A stretch of DNA of 64,000 nucleotides from the NCBI RefSeq assembly GCF_024362785.1, contig NZ_CP093301.1, forward strand, positions 3,720,001 through 3,784,000, in the 5' to 3' direction. This document shows, piece by piece, positions 1-8,300 of the stretch. The notes under the pieces were generated by a model. It was given only the letters and a program-made list of their open reading frames with translations, did not search any database and was not told the origin of the DNA. The translations under genes and the position numbers were made by a program. The stretch's first letter is position 1, and each line of letters opens with the position of its first letter. This DNA is from Evansella sp. LMS18 (GTDB lineage Bacteria; Bacillota; Bacilli; Bacillales; Salisediminibacteriaceae).

Positions 1-7
1 TTTTCAT
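1..7 (-). CDS. 5' end of an unidentified gene, running off the window
   Basis: Only the start codon (ATG at 7-5) and four further bases are present. A strong GAGGAGG ribosome binding site lies 8 bases upstream, and a sigma-54 promoter lies about 35 bases further up, so this is very likely a real start. Product unknown. It is probably the target of the activator encoded at 150-1562. Confidence 0.6.
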
Positions 8-51
8 TTCTAACTTCCTCCTCGTTTTACGGTTTCTCGCATACTTAGTAA

Positions 52-68
52 TGCAAGTTTTATGCCAA
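52..68 (-). promoter_or_regulatory. sigma-54 (SigL) -24/-12 promoter
   Basis: On the minus strand the sequence reads TTGGCAT, five bases, then TTGCA. The invariant GG (66-65) and GC (54-53) are separated by exactly 10 bases, as the -24/-12 class requires. Transcription would start near base 41 and give a leader of about 35 bases before the ATG at base 7. It sits directly downstream of a sigma-54 activator gene, as expected for a dedicated regulator-target pair. Confidence 0.8.
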
Positions 69-120
69 AGAGGGGAAAGGTTGGTACATAAGGATTTTAT
101 GAGGAGGGAAGTGGTAAATA

Positions 121-150
121 AAAAAGAAAGTGCCGAAAAATCAGCACTTT
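121..150 (-). terminator. terminator of the activator gene, also a candidate enhancer site
   Basis: A 10-bp inverted repeat with one mismatch (127-136 against 141-150, AAAA loop) is followed on the minus strand by a T-rich run (126-119), which fits a Rho-independent terminator for the activator gene ending at 150. The same arms contain the palindrome TGCCGA-N4-TCAGCA, repeated at 1598-1613. Its centre is about 97 bases upstream of the predicted sigma-54 start, a normal distance for an upstream activating sequence. Confidence 0.65.
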
Positions 151-1562
151 TACTCTATATCATATTTTGCTATTTTATATTGCAGTGTCTGCCGGGGTAT
201 TTTTAATAGTTTTGCAGCTTTATTTACATTGCCGTTAACATCGTTCAGTTTCTCTGTTATCAGCTTTTTCTCTAACAGTTCAAGGGTTTCCTTTAATCCT
301 GAGCCCTCAGTCTCAAAGAAATTTTTCCGGGGGGTACTATTGCTTTGGTATTTCAGCAGTTCTGCAGGCAGATCTTCAAGCCTGATGGTCTTCCCCTCTA
401 CAAGGTTCATGGCTGACTCAATACAGTGCTTCAGCTCCCTGACATTGCCCGGCCAGCTGTATGCTTTCATAGTTCTCATGGCCTCTTCGTTGACACCTTC
501 TATGCATTTACTGAACTGTGCATTGTAAAACCTGATAAAAGCCGGGATAAGAACGTCCAGGTCATCCATCCTTTCTTTCAGCGGGGGCAGTGAGAGAGAG
601 GCCACTTTTAACCGATAGAAAAGATCTTTACGAAGCACGTTTTTCTCCAGCAGTTTTTCAGGAGGCTCATTTGTCGCAGCGAGTACCCTGACATTTGTTT
701 TAACGCTTTTATTAGAACCAACTCTTCTTATGACGCCGTCTTCCAGCACCCGCAGCAGTTTAGCCTGCAGGTCATAAGGAAGGGTGTGGATCTCATCTAA
801 AAACAATGTTCCTGTATGGGCCAGTTCAAACAGGCCTTCCTTGTCTTCTGAACCTGTAAAGCTGCCTTTTACAGTACCAAATAAGGTGCTTTCCAGCAGG
901 GAAGGGGGGATAGCAGCACAGTTCTGGGAGATAAAAGGCCCATGGCTCCTTGGAGAGCTGTGATGAATACTTTGCACAAGAAGTTCTTTTCCTGTACCGG
1001 TTTCCCCGTACACAAATACAGGGGAAGACGTTTTCGCTATTTTTTCAGCTTTCCGGATCACTTCTGTCATTGAAGCATTCCTTGTGAGAATATCCGTAAA
1101 ACGGTATAAGACCTGGTTATCGCTTACATTTTCGGCCTTTACTTTTCGTCGGTCATTTTCTGTCTGTACTTCGATAAGCATGTTTGACAGCTTTTTAATT
1201 CTGGAATAATCTTTAGCAATCTCTACTGCACCTGCTATTTTATTATCAGCCATGACGGGAATGGTTGTATTGATTGTATCTATCAGCTCTCCCTTCATGT
1301 TCCTGTACGACTGAGGCTGATTATAAATAGGAAGCCCCGATTTGATCACCTGAAGTAATGTGGACGTCTGGTGGGAAAGGGAAGGAAAGACCTCCAGTAA
1401 AGGTTTTCCGATGACCTCCCGGCTCGACAGCCCATCGTGCCCCGCAGCGGTCTCATTATAATAAATCGTAATTCCGTTCTTATCCACTACGTGGATGCCT
1501 TCGTCAATACTTTCCAAAATTGCCTTTAACATTTCTGTAGTATCTTTATCTGATGCAAACAT
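150..1562 (-). CDS. sigma-54-dependent transcriptional activator (PAS, AAA+, Fis-type HTH; RocR-like)
   Basis: A 470-residue enhancer-binding protein. An N-terminal PAS-like sensor (about 10-120) is followed by a sigma-54 interaction AAA+ domain with Walker A GETGTGKE (186-193) and Walker B GTLFLDE (251-257), and a C-terminal Fis-type helix-turn-helix (about 445-466). This architecture is that of RocR, AcoR or BkdR-class activators, which use ATP to open sigma-54 promoters. The sigma-54-contacting loop, normally GAFTGA, reads GSFTGS (233-238); threonine and both glycines are kept but both alanines are serine. The start has a GGAGGG site just upstream. A matching sigma-54 promoter lies 80 bases beyond the stop. 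The inducing ligand cannot be read from the sequence; the RocR likeness does not prove arginine control. Confidence 0.9.
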   Translation of the reverse strand: MFASDKDTTEMLKAILESIDEGIHVVDKNGITIYYNETAAGHDGLSSREVIGKPLLEVFPSLSHQTSTLLQVIKSGLPIYNQPQSYRNMKGELIDTINTTIPVMADNKIAGAVEIAKDYSRIKKLSNMLIEVQTENDRRKVKAENVSDNQVLYRFTDILTRNASMTEVIRKAEKIAKTSSPVFVYGETGTGKELLVQSIHHSSPRSHGPFISQNCAAIPPSLLESTLFGTVKGSFTGSEDKEGLFELAHTGTLFLDEIHTLPYDLQAKLLRVLEDGVIRRVGSNKSVKTNVRVLAATNEPPEKLLEKNVLRKDLFYRLKVASLSLPPLKERMDDLDVLIPAFIRFYNAQFSKCIEGVNEEAMRTMKAYSWPGNVRELKHCIESAMNLVEGKTIRLEDLPAELLKYQSNSTPRKNFFETEGSGLKETLELLEKKLITEKLNDVNGNVNKAAKLLKIPRQTLQYKIAKYDIE

Positions 1563-1597
1563 ACACCCTCCTGGTTAATGCCGGAAATCCATCTAAG

Positions 1598-1613
1598 TGC
1601 CGAATTTTCAGCA
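1598..1613. promoter_or_regulatory. palindromic operator, candidate autoregulatory site of the activator
   Basis: The palindrome TGCCGA-ATTT-TCAGCA has the same half-sites, with the same 4-base spacing, as the palindrome at 131-146. It lies between the activator's predicted promoter and its start codon, just past the predicted transcription start, which would suit repression of its own gene. The function is inferred from sequence identity and position. Confidence 0.5.
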
Positions 1614-1624
1614 TATTCAATCTT

Positions 1625-1653
1625 ATCATATAGTTTTAATAGAGAAGAGGCAA
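1625..1653 (-). promoter_or_regulatory. SigA-type promoter of the activator gene
   Basis: On the minus strand TTGCCT (1653-1648), a 17-base spacer and TATGAT (1630-1625) fit a vegetative promoter. The palindrome at 1598-1613 begins 11 bases downstream of the -10 box. Confidence 0.5.
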
Positions 1654-1898
1654 TGCCTGTTTTAGGGGAAATGATAATAGAAAGGCTGAAGTAAGGTGAT
1701 ATTCAGTCCTCAGACGAGGATTACTTGGGAAATCAGTGCGGCAGCTTAAAACTGCTCTTCAGAATGTATGTGTTGTAATATCATGGAGTCATCAGACCGA
1801 TTATAGGGAAGGGGTGGCAGGCGGGGGAAACAGCGCTCCTTATGGAATTTGGCATTCTGGAACGGTTCGTCAGCATATATTTCAATTTCTCCAAGGAT

Positions 1899-1947
1899 AA
1901 AAGAAAAGAGGGGCCGCCAAAAGCGCGGCTTTCAGGGCACCCTCTAT
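1899..1947 (-). terminator. terminator of acsA
   Basis: On the minus strand an AGAGGG...CCCTCT hairpin with further pairing inside (GCC/GGC) is followed by TTTTCTTTT, 15-60 bases after the acsA stop codon. Confidence 0.6.
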
Positions 1948-1960
1948 TGTGTAGTTATTG

Positions 1961-3673
1961 TCAGTCTTCCATAGTGGATAAATCGCCGGCAGGCTGTCCC
2001 AGTTCCCACGCTTTCAGGACACGGCGCATGATTTTCCCGCTTCGTGTTTTTGGCAATTTCTCTTTATACTCAATTTCTTTCGGCACAGCATGAGCGGAAA
2101 GTTCTGTCTTAATAAACTTTTGTATCTCCTCTTTTAATTCCTCACTATATTCGTAACCTTCCCTTAAAGAAATAAACGCCTTAATAATCTCGCCCCTGAC
2201 TTCATCCGGTTTTCCAATTACTCCTGCTTCTGCAACTGCAGGGTGTTCAACAAGCTTGCTTTCAATTTCAAACGGGCCGACCCTTTCGCCGGATGTGTTT
2301 ATAACATCATCATTACGTCCCTGGAACCAGAAATACCCTTCTTTGTCTCTATATGCTGTATCACCTGAAACATACCAGCCTGGGATGGAAAAATACTCGT
2401 CATACTTCGGCTGGTTGTTCCACACTTTTCTCATCATGGACGGCCAGCCGGCTTTAATGGCAAGATTCCCCATCTGGAAAGGCGGCAGTTCATTTCCCTT
2501 ATCGTCTATTATCGCTGCTTCAATACCAGGCAGAGGTTTCCCCATTGATCCTGGCTTTATCGGTTCAGATAAGTAGTTGCAAATGAGTAATGCTCCCGTT
2601 TCAGTCATCCACCACGTATCATGAATCCTCAGTTTGAATGTGTCATATCCCCATCTGACAACTTCCGGGTTCAGCGGTTCGCCAACACTGAGTATGTGCC
2701 TAAGCGAGGATAGATTATAGTTTTCAACTTTATCAGCACCTGCTGACATAAGCATGCGAAAGGCAGTAGGGGCGCTGTACCATACGGTAACTTTGTATTT
2801 TTCCAGCGTACTGTACCAATCGTCAGGGGAGAATCGCCCCCCTCTGACCACATTCGTAACACCGTTCAGCCAGGGCCCGAAAATACCGTAAGAAGTACCG
2901 GTTACCCATCCTGGATCAGCGGTACACCAGTAAACATCGTCCTCCTGGAAGTCCATGACCCACTTGGCGGACTGGTACTGCTGAATCATAGCATTGTGCA
3001 CATGATAAACGCCTTTTGGTTTGCCTGTAGAACCTGATGTGTAATGAAGAATCATCCCATCCTCCAGGTCAAGCCATTCTATAGCTGTATCATCCGCCGG
3101 AGATGCCTGCATTTCCTCATTTAAAGAAACGAACCCTTTGTCCTGGGGGGCAGCACCTCCTGCAATAATGATGGTTTCCAGGTCCGGAAGTTCCTTGTAG
3201 GGAACTCTTGAAAGGAGATCAGGTGTGGTCACCAGTACTTTCGCTCCGCTGTCTTCCAGCCGGCTTCTTACAGCTTCCTTCATGAACGCTTCGAAAAGGG
3301 GGCCAACTACTGCGCCAGCTTTTATAGCGCCAAGCAGGGAGGTATAGAGTTCCGGGGTGCGGGGCATGAAGATGAAAACTCTGTCTCCCTTAGTTACACC
3401 CAGCCTCCTGTACATGTGTGCAGCCTGATTTGTCAGTTCCTTTAATTGAGAAAATGTATAAGTTTCCTCTCTTGTCTGATCGGAATACAAAAGTGCTGCT
3501 TTGTTTCCATTTCCCTCGTCTACATGCCGGTCAATAGCTTCATAAGCCATGTTTACTTTACCTGTCCGTGACCATGAAAATTTTTCTTTTACCTGGTCCC
3601 AGTCAAAATCACTCCGTGTTTTTTCGTAGTTTTGCAAGTTGTAATGTCCTTCTTTTGGCTTCAATGCTTGCAT
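1961..3673 (-). CDS. acsA: acetyl-CoA synthetase
   Basis: AMP-forming acetate-CoA ligase, 570 residues, which makes acetyl-CoA from acetate, ATP and CoA in the cytoplasm. It shows the adenylation P-loop TSGSTGKPKG (about residue 210), the WWMTETG core motif, the YVSGDTA/GRNDD hinge, and a C-terminal KTRSGKIMRR whose second lysine is the acetylation-controlled catalytic lysine in B. subtilis AcsA. The reading frame is open for 8 more codons upstream, but the ATG at 3673 has a GGAGGTG site 5 bases before it and aligns with the family N-terminus, so it is the start used here. AcsA would feed acetate carbon to the glyoxylate enzymes encoded at 40.3-43.2 kb. No clear catabolite (cre) site was seen at its promoter. 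Confidence 0.96.
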   Translation of the reverse strand: MQALKPKEGHYNLQNYEKTRSDFDWDQVKEKFSWSRTGKVNMAYEAIDRHVDEGNGNKAALLYSDQTREETYTFSQLKELTNQAAHMYRRLGVTKGDRVFIFMPRTPELYTSLLGAIKAGAVVGPLFEAFMKEAVRSRLEDSGAKVLVTTPDLLSRVPYKELPDLETIIIAGGAAPQDKGFVSLNEEMQASPADDTAIEWLDLEDGMILHYTSGSTGKPKGVYHVHNAMIQQYQSAKWVMDFQEDDVYWCTADPGWVTGTSYGIFGPWLNGVTNVVRGGRFSPDDWYSTLEKYKVTVWYSAPTAFRMLMSAGADKVENYNLSSLRHILSVGEPLNPEVVRWGYDTFKLRIHDTWWMTETGALLICNYLSEPIKPGSMGKPLPGIEAAIIDDKGNELPPFQMGNLAIKAGWPSMMRKVWNNQPKYDEYFSIPGWYVSGDTAYRDKEGYFWFQGRNDDVINTSGERVGPFEIESKLVEHPAVAEAGVIGKPDEVRGEIIKAFISLREGYEYSEELKEEIQKFIKTELSAHAVPKEIEYKEKLPKTRSGKIMRRVLKAWELGQPAGDLSTMED

Positions 3674-3715
3674 ATAAACACCTCCAAGAATATTCAAAAC
3701 TACAAATCTAACTTT

Positions 3716-3744
3716 ATCATAAACACAAAATTCAGAAAGTTCAA
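3716..3744 (-). promoter_or_regulatory. promoter of acsA
   Basis: On the minus strand TTGAAC (3744-3739), a 17-base spacer and TATGAT (3721-3716). It lies 42 bases above the acsA start codon. Confidence 0.5.
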
Positions 3745-3778
3745 TTTAAATAAATTGATACTGTTAAATTAGTGGTCT

Positions 3779-4138
3779 AATTAACAAAATAGTTGGGGCA
3801 ATCAACGAAATTGATGGTTTAATCAACGAAAAGCGACGTTCAATCAACGAAATTGGGGGTTCAATCAGCGAACGGGAATTCAATGAACGAAATTGGGTGT
3901 TTAATCAACGAAAAGCGACGTTCAATCAACAAAATTGGGGGTTCAATCAGCGAACGGGAATTCAATGAACGAAATCGGGTGTTTAATCAACGAAAAGCGA
4001 CGTTCAATCAACGAAATTGGGGGTTCAATCAGCGAACGGGAATTCAATGAACGAAATCGGGTGTTTAATCAATGAAAAGCTGCGTTCAATCAACGAAATT
4101 GATGGCTCAATAAACGAAAACGCAATCAATCATTGAAA
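3779..4138. repeat. tandem array of 21-bp units (AATCAACGAAA...)
   Basis: About seventeen head-to-tail units begin with AATCAACGAAA or a near variant. Most are 21 bp and some are 19 bp. Four successive units (21+21+19+21) form an 82-bp higher-order repeat present about three times with very few changes. Units at the edges are more degenerate. The array sits between acsA and a small membrane-protein gene and has no convincing start site. It differs from CRISPR because there are no unique spacers. Confidence 0.95.
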
Positions 4139-4297
4139 CTAAATTCCCCCGTTTTTTTATCATGCTGGTCCTGAGGTTCCATTCACAACATAAAGAAAGC
4201 AGAATTTTTGCTTTTTATTTGCTGTTAATTGTATGGTAAGGGAAGAGGAACCTGGAAACTTTACTTGATATGTCAGTCATTAAGGGGGTAACTCACA

Positions 4298-4456
4298 ATG
4301 GAACTGCTTGTATGGGCGGTTGTCATTTTAATAGGGATCCTGCTCATCAGGTTTCTGTGGACAGTTATCAAACTGGCTGCTTTTGGCGGCCTTGTACTTT
4401 TAATCATTTATTTCGTACACTCTATGGTGGAAACCGCTGCTTTGTTTTCCCTGTAG
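4298..4456 (+). CDS. small membrane protein, 52 residues
   Basis: A short frame with an AAGGGGG ribosome binding site 9 bases before its ATG. The product is almost entirely hydrophobic, with one or two membrane segments (about 3-21 and 25-45). No family was recognised. It lies 68 bases upstream of fumC on the same strand and could share its transcript. Confidence 0.65.
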   Translation: MELLVWAVVILIGILLIRFLWTVIKLAAFGGLVLLIIYFVHSMVETAALFSL

Positions 4457-4524
4457 TTGTTTAACTGTGGAGAGCGGCAGGGTAAATATATTAACTGGAC
4501 TACATATTAAAGGAGGCTGTTTTG

Positions 4525-5913
4525 ATGGAAACGAGAAAAGAAAAAGATACACTCGGCGAAATTAATGTCCCGGCGGATAAATGGTGGGGGGCGCAGACAC
4601 AGCGAAGCCTTGAAAACTTTAAAATAGGCACGGAAAAAATGCCCCGGGAAGTAGTGGAAGCTTTCAGTATCCTGAAAGAAGCTGCAGCTGCTGCGAATAA
4701 ACGGCTTGGTAAGCTGGAGGAAGAAAAAGCGGATATGATCGGTGAAGTTTGCCGTGAGATTCGTGATGAAGAAAATTTCGAGCATTTTCCGTTAGTAGTG
4801 TGGCAGACCGGGAGCGGAACCCAGTCAAACATGAACATGAATGAAGTGGTGGCATTCCGTGCGAATGAGAAATTCCGGGATCAGGGAAAGGAAACGAGAA
4901 TACACCCGAACGATGATGTAAACCGGTCCCAAAGCTCCAATGATACTTTTCCAACAGCTATGCACATAGCTGCTTTATCAAGTCTTGAAGAAAGACTTCT
5001 TCCTTCTCTTCAGAGGCTGAAAGAAACAATCAGCAGTAAAAAACAGGAGTTTGAAGGAATAATAAAAATCGGACGTACTCATCTTCAGGATGCTACACCT
5101 CTTACCCTTGGCCAGGAATTCAGCGGCTGGGAGTATATGCTGGAAAAAAGTGAAGAAATGGTTAAAGAATCAGCGGAACATTTAAGGTCTCTGGCGATCG
5201 GCGGGACAGCAGTTGGTACAGGAATCAACGCACACCGGGACTTCGGGGATTACACAGCTGAAGAAATCAGCAGGATTACTGGCAGGGAATTTACTTCTTC
5301 CTCCAACAAATTCCATGCTTTAACAAGCCATGATGAAATTACTTACGCCCATGGAGCTTTAAAAGCACTTGCGGCTGACTTAATGAAAGTTGCCAACGAT
5401 GTGAGATGGCTTGCCAGCGGTCCTCGTTCAGGTATAGGGGAAATCACCATTCCGGCGAATGAGCCTGGAAGTTCCATTATGCCTGGTAAAGTTAACCCGA
5501 CTCAAAGTGAGGCGCTAACAATGGTGGCTTCGCAGATTTTCGGGAATGATGCGACAATCGGTTTTGCTGCAAGCCAGGGGAATTTTGAACTTAATGTCTT
5601 TAAGCCGGTGATTATCTACAACTTCCTTCAGTCAGTTAGGCTGTTAAGTGACGGAATGGACTCCTTCAATGAAAAGTGCATGGTTGGAGTGGAAGCAAAT
5701 GAAGAGGTTATCGGGGAACATGTAAGAAATTCCTTGATGCTCGTTACAGCATTAAATCCGCATATTGGCTATGAAAAAGCAGCGGAAATTGCTAAAAAAG
5801 CATTTAATGATGATTCCACATTAAAAGAGGCGGCACTGTCACTCGGGTACCTGTCGGAAGAAGAGTTTGACGAGTATGTAAACCCTGAAAAGATGGTCAG
5901 CCCTTCAGAATAG
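4525..5913 (+). CDS. fumC: class II fumarate hydratase
   Basis: Converts fumarate and water to L-malate in the TCA cycle; a cytoplasmic homotetramer in characterised relatives. 462 residues, the usual length. It carries the substrate-binding GSGTQSNMN motif (about 96-104), the SSNDTFPTA stretch, [10 protein letters not shown] with the catalytic histidine, and the mobile SS loop signature [10 protein letters not shown] with serines at 316 and 317. A TTG directly before the ATG is also in frame, but the AGGAGG site is 8 bases from the ATG at 4525. A terminator follows at once, so it is monocistronic or the end of a short unit with the small membrane gene. Confidence 0.97.
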   Translation: METRKEKDTLGEINVPADKWWGAQTQRSLENFKIGTEKMPREVVEAFSILKEAAAAANKRLGKLEEEKADMIGEVCREIRDEENFEHFPLVVWQTGSGTQSNMNMNEVVAFRANEKFRDQGKETRIHPNDDVNRSQSSNDTFPTAMHIAALSSLEERLLPSLQRLKETISSKKQEFEGIIKIGRTHLQDATPLTLGQEFSGWEYMLEKSEEMVKESAEHLRSLAIGGTAVGTGINAHRDFGDYTAEEISRITGREFTSSSNKFHALTSHDEITYAHGALKALAADLMKVANDVRWLASGPRSGIGEITIPANEPGSSIMPGKVNPTQSEALTMVASQIFGNDATIGFAASQGNFELNVFKPVIIYNFLQSVRLLSDGMDSFNEKCMVGVEANEEVIGEHVRNSLMLVTALNPHIGYEKAAEIAKKAFNDDSTLKEAALSLGYLSEEEFDEYVNPEKMVSPSE

Positions 5914-5921
5914 CTCCTGCG

Positions 5922-5951
5922 GCCCCTTTGCTTAGGCAGAAGGGGCTTTTC
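5922..5951 (+). terminator. terminator of fumC
   Basis: GCCCCTT (5922-5928) pairs with AAGGGGC (5940-5946), followed by TTTT. Confidence 0.8.
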
Positions 5952-6050
5952 TTACACTTTAAGAAAGTATAACGGCAAAAATTAAACAAGTTTATTAATG
6001 GTTCGGAGTATGCTATTGTTGTAAAAAACTATAGAGCACGGAGGAAAACT

Positions 6051-6971
6051 ATGAAAATTTTTGATCTTCATTGTGATGTATTATTAAGGCTCTGGGAAGA
6101 CAGAGGCCGGTCTTTTACAGATCATCCGGACTTGGATGCAAGCTATAAAAGGCTGTTAAAAGGTAACGTAAATTTACAGCTCTTTGCTGTTTTTCTGGAG
6201 CCGGAACTGCCCAGCGATTTGAAATTCCAGTATGCTCTTGAGCAAATTGATCTATTTCATCAGGAAGTCGTAGGAAAACATGATAATGTTAAGAAAATAC
6301 ATAACTGGAGCGATATCCGCCAGCTCAAGGACGGAGAAATTGGCGCGGTACTTTCTCTTGAAGGGGCAGATGCCTTTGGAAACGACCTGATGAAACTTCG
6401 CACGCTCTATCAGCTCGGGGTAAAATCTCTTGGACTCACATGGAATAATGCTAATTTGTGTGCTGACGGAGCAGGGGAGCCAAGAGGAGCGGGACTTACA
6501 CAGCTTGGTTTTGAGGTAGTGAAGCTTAACAATGAATACGGAGTATGGACCGACGTTTCCCATTTATCACAGTTTGGTTTCTGGGATGTGATTGAAACTG
6601 CTGCGTATCCAATAGCTTCCCACTCCAACTCAATGGCTATTTGCAACCATCCCCGTAACTTAACAGACGAACAGGCAAAGGCTTTATTCAGTAAAGGGGG
6701 CTTTATCGGGCTCGTTTTCACTCCGCCATTTATTACAGGAGGAGATAAAGCGGACTTTAATGACTTAATCCGGCATATAGAACATTTCTGTGAGCTTGGG
6801 GGTAAGGAGCATCTTGCCTTTGGTTCTGACTTTGATGGTATTACCAAATATGTGAATAATCTGGAACACGCAGGGCAGTACCAGAACCTGATTAATGAAT
6901 TATTAAAAAGGTACAGTGAAGAAACTGTAAAGGGATTCGCATACGAAAATATACTGAAGAGGCTGCCTTAA
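6051..6971 (+). CDS. membrane-dipeptidase family (peptidase M19) protein
   Basis: A 306-residue zinc dipeptidase of the renal-dipeptidase/M19 amidohydrolase family. It keeps the metal-binding DLHCD start (5-9), an SLEGAD segment containing the bridging glutamate, SHSN (histidine ligand) followed by NHPRN, and GSDFDG near the C-terminus, as in characterised M19 enzymes that cleave dipeptides. There is no signal peptide, so it should be cytoplasmic, as in most Bacillus relatives. The start has a GGAGG site 6 bases upstream. It appears to be a single-gene unit with no obvious pathway partner. Confidence 0.93.
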   Translation: MKIFDLHCDVLLRLWEDRGRSFTDHPDLDASYKRLLKGNVNLQLFAVFLEPELPSDLKFQYALEQIDLFHQEVVGKHDNVKKIHNWSDIRQLKDGEIGAVLSLEGADAFGNDLMKLRTLYQLGVKSLGLTWNNANLCADGAGEPRGAGLTQLGFEVVKLNNEYGVWTDVSHLSQFGFWDVIETAAYPIASHSNSMAICNHPRNLTDEQAKALFSKGGFIGLVFTPPFITGGDKADFNDLIRHIEHFCELGGKEHLAFGSDFDGITKYVNNLEHAGQYQNLINELLKRYSEETVKGFAYENILKRLP

Positions 6972-7029
6972 AGATAAGTGCAGGCGCCCTGTTGCAAATA
7001 GCACAAGCAAAGCTTTCCCATGCAAAAGA

Positions 7030-7062
7030 AAAAAGGACCGGCCTGATTGTCATGGCTGGTCC
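7030..7062 (-). terminator. terminator overlapping the stop of the small cysteine protein gene
   Basis: GGACCGGCC and GGCTGGTCC form a 9-bp stem (one G-T pair) that includes the TGA stop at 7052-7050. On the minus strand it is followed by TTTTTTCTTTT. Confidence 0.7.
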
Positions 7063-7220
7063 TTCCTGTCTATAGGTTTATAATACCCGCAACGCTGTAT
7101 ACACTTATAAGCCAGGAATGCATCAATTGTATAGGACCCATCGTCATTTGTTTTCACAGTTTCCCATGCATCTTCTACTAACAATCCGCCGCATTCAGGG
7201 CATATTTTATTTTCTGGCAA
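7050..7220 (-). CDS. small protein with CPEC and CIQRC cysteine pairs, possible zinc ribbon
   Basis: A 56-residue frame from a TTG start with a strong AAGGAGG site 8 bases upstream. It contains CPEC (7-10) and CIQRC (40-44), spaced as two metal-binding knuckles, suggesting a zinc-ribbon fold. A terminator overlaps its stop codon. It lies on the opposite strand between a dipeptidase and a kinase gene. No family is recognised; metal binding is inferred from cysteine spacing alone. Confidence 0.7.
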   Translation of the reverse strand: MPENKICPECGGLLVEDAWETVKTNDDGSYTIDAFLAYKCIQRCGYYKPIDRKDQP

Positions 7221-7330
7221 GATAGCAGCCTCCTTTTCCTGGGATTAATTTCATTATAAAACCAGGAGGTACATGCTGCAAAATCTCTTTGGGTCTTCTT
7301 CCTTTTTACGATAATTTCAGGGGTGATATT

Positions 7331-8194
7331 ATGGAAAACGTCATAAGAAAAGCAATTGAATCCATGGGGGATAAGGACCGGATATTAAATATTAAAAAAT
7401 TGTCTGGTGGAGACATCAACGAAGCTTTCTATGTGGAAACAGAGAAAAAGCCTTATTTTCTTAAATTTAACAGAAATGTAACGGCGGAATTTTTTCAAAG
7501 TGAAAAAGACGGCCTCCTGGAGCTGCAAACAAAAGGAGGAGTAAACGTTCCGGAAGTGTACGGGTTATTTGAAGGTATGGGATATAACGGACTTATTCTT
7601 GAATGGATTGAGGAGAGACCGCAAACCAATATACAGTCATTGCTTGGAGAAGCTGTTGCACGTCTGCATGGAGTTGCTGCTGAACGTTTCGGTTTCCGTT
7701 CAGACACATTCATAGGGGAAATGAAACAAGAAAACGGCTGGTGGGAAAACTGGGTTGATTATTACCGGGAAAGACGTCTTGCTCCTCAGCTGGAACAGGC
7801 AGCTGCCAAAGGTCTTCTCCGGGATAAACGAAGAAACGGGGCAGAATATATTGCAGCTAATCTTGAAAAATGGATACCAGCACAACCTGTACCTGCACTT
7901 CTTCATGGCGATCTCTGGTCAGGTAACTGGATGTCGCGCTTTAATGGGGAACCTGTATTTATCGACCCTTCTGTATTTTACGGCCACAATGAGATGGAAA
8001 TAGCTTTTACAGAATTGTTTGGAGGGTTTTCAACGGAGTTTTATGAAGCGTATTCCTGCAGTAAACCATTGGATTCGGAGTATGATACCAGGAAGGAGCT
8101 GTATCAGCTGTTTTATCTGCTCGTTCATCTGAATAGTTTTGGCGAGATTTACGGACGGCATGTTGACAGAGTGATCCAGAAATATACTGGCTGA
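7331..8194 (+). CDS. fructosamine/ketosamine-3-kinase family protein
   Basis: A 287-residue protein-kinase-like phosphotransferase of the fructosamine-3-kinase family. It shows the N-terminal GGDINEAF nucleotide-binding stretch, PYFLKFN with the ATP-binding lysine, the catalytic HGDLWSGN loop, and the metal-binding IDPSVFYGHNEMEIA motif. Family members phosphorylate ketoamines on glycated proteins or free Amadori compounds, which then fall apart, giving deglycation. The frame is open upstream, but the ATG at 7331 follows an AGGGGTGA site and fits the family N-terminus. Substrate not determinable. Confidence 0.9.
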   Translation: MENVIRKAIESMGDKDRILNIKKLSGGDINEAFYVETEKKPYFLKFNRNVTAEFFQSEKDGLLELQTKGGVNVPEVYGLFEGMGYNGLILEWIEERPQTNIQSLLGEAVARLHGVAAERFGFRSDTFIGEMKQENGWWENWVDYYRERRLAPQLEQAAAKGLLRDKRRNGAEYIAANLEKWIPAQPVPALLHGDLWSGNWMSRFNGEPVFIDPSVFYGHNEMEIAFTELFGGFSTEFYEAYSCSKPLDSEYDTRKELYQLFYLLVHLNSFGEIYGRHVDRVIQKYTG

Positions 8195-8300
8195 TAAGAC
8201 TGTGTTCCTGATTAAATACTTATGAAATTAAGCGCTTCGAAAGAAAAATAATCATATATCTGTTAAAATATCTGGAAACAGGAGTGAAGGAGGTTTTTTT

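Noticed and set aside
1842-2093. 83-codon plus-strand frame at the acsA end
   Set aside because: It overlaps the well-supported acsA gene on the other strand and its terminator, with no ribosome binding site.
3853-4050. 65-codon open frame inside the 21-bp repeat array
   Set aside because: It exists only because 21 is divisible by three. The 19-bp units shift the repeating register and there is no ribosome binding site.
3779-4138. Possible CRISPR array
   Set aside because: Units are contiguous with no unique spacers, and no cas genes are nearby.
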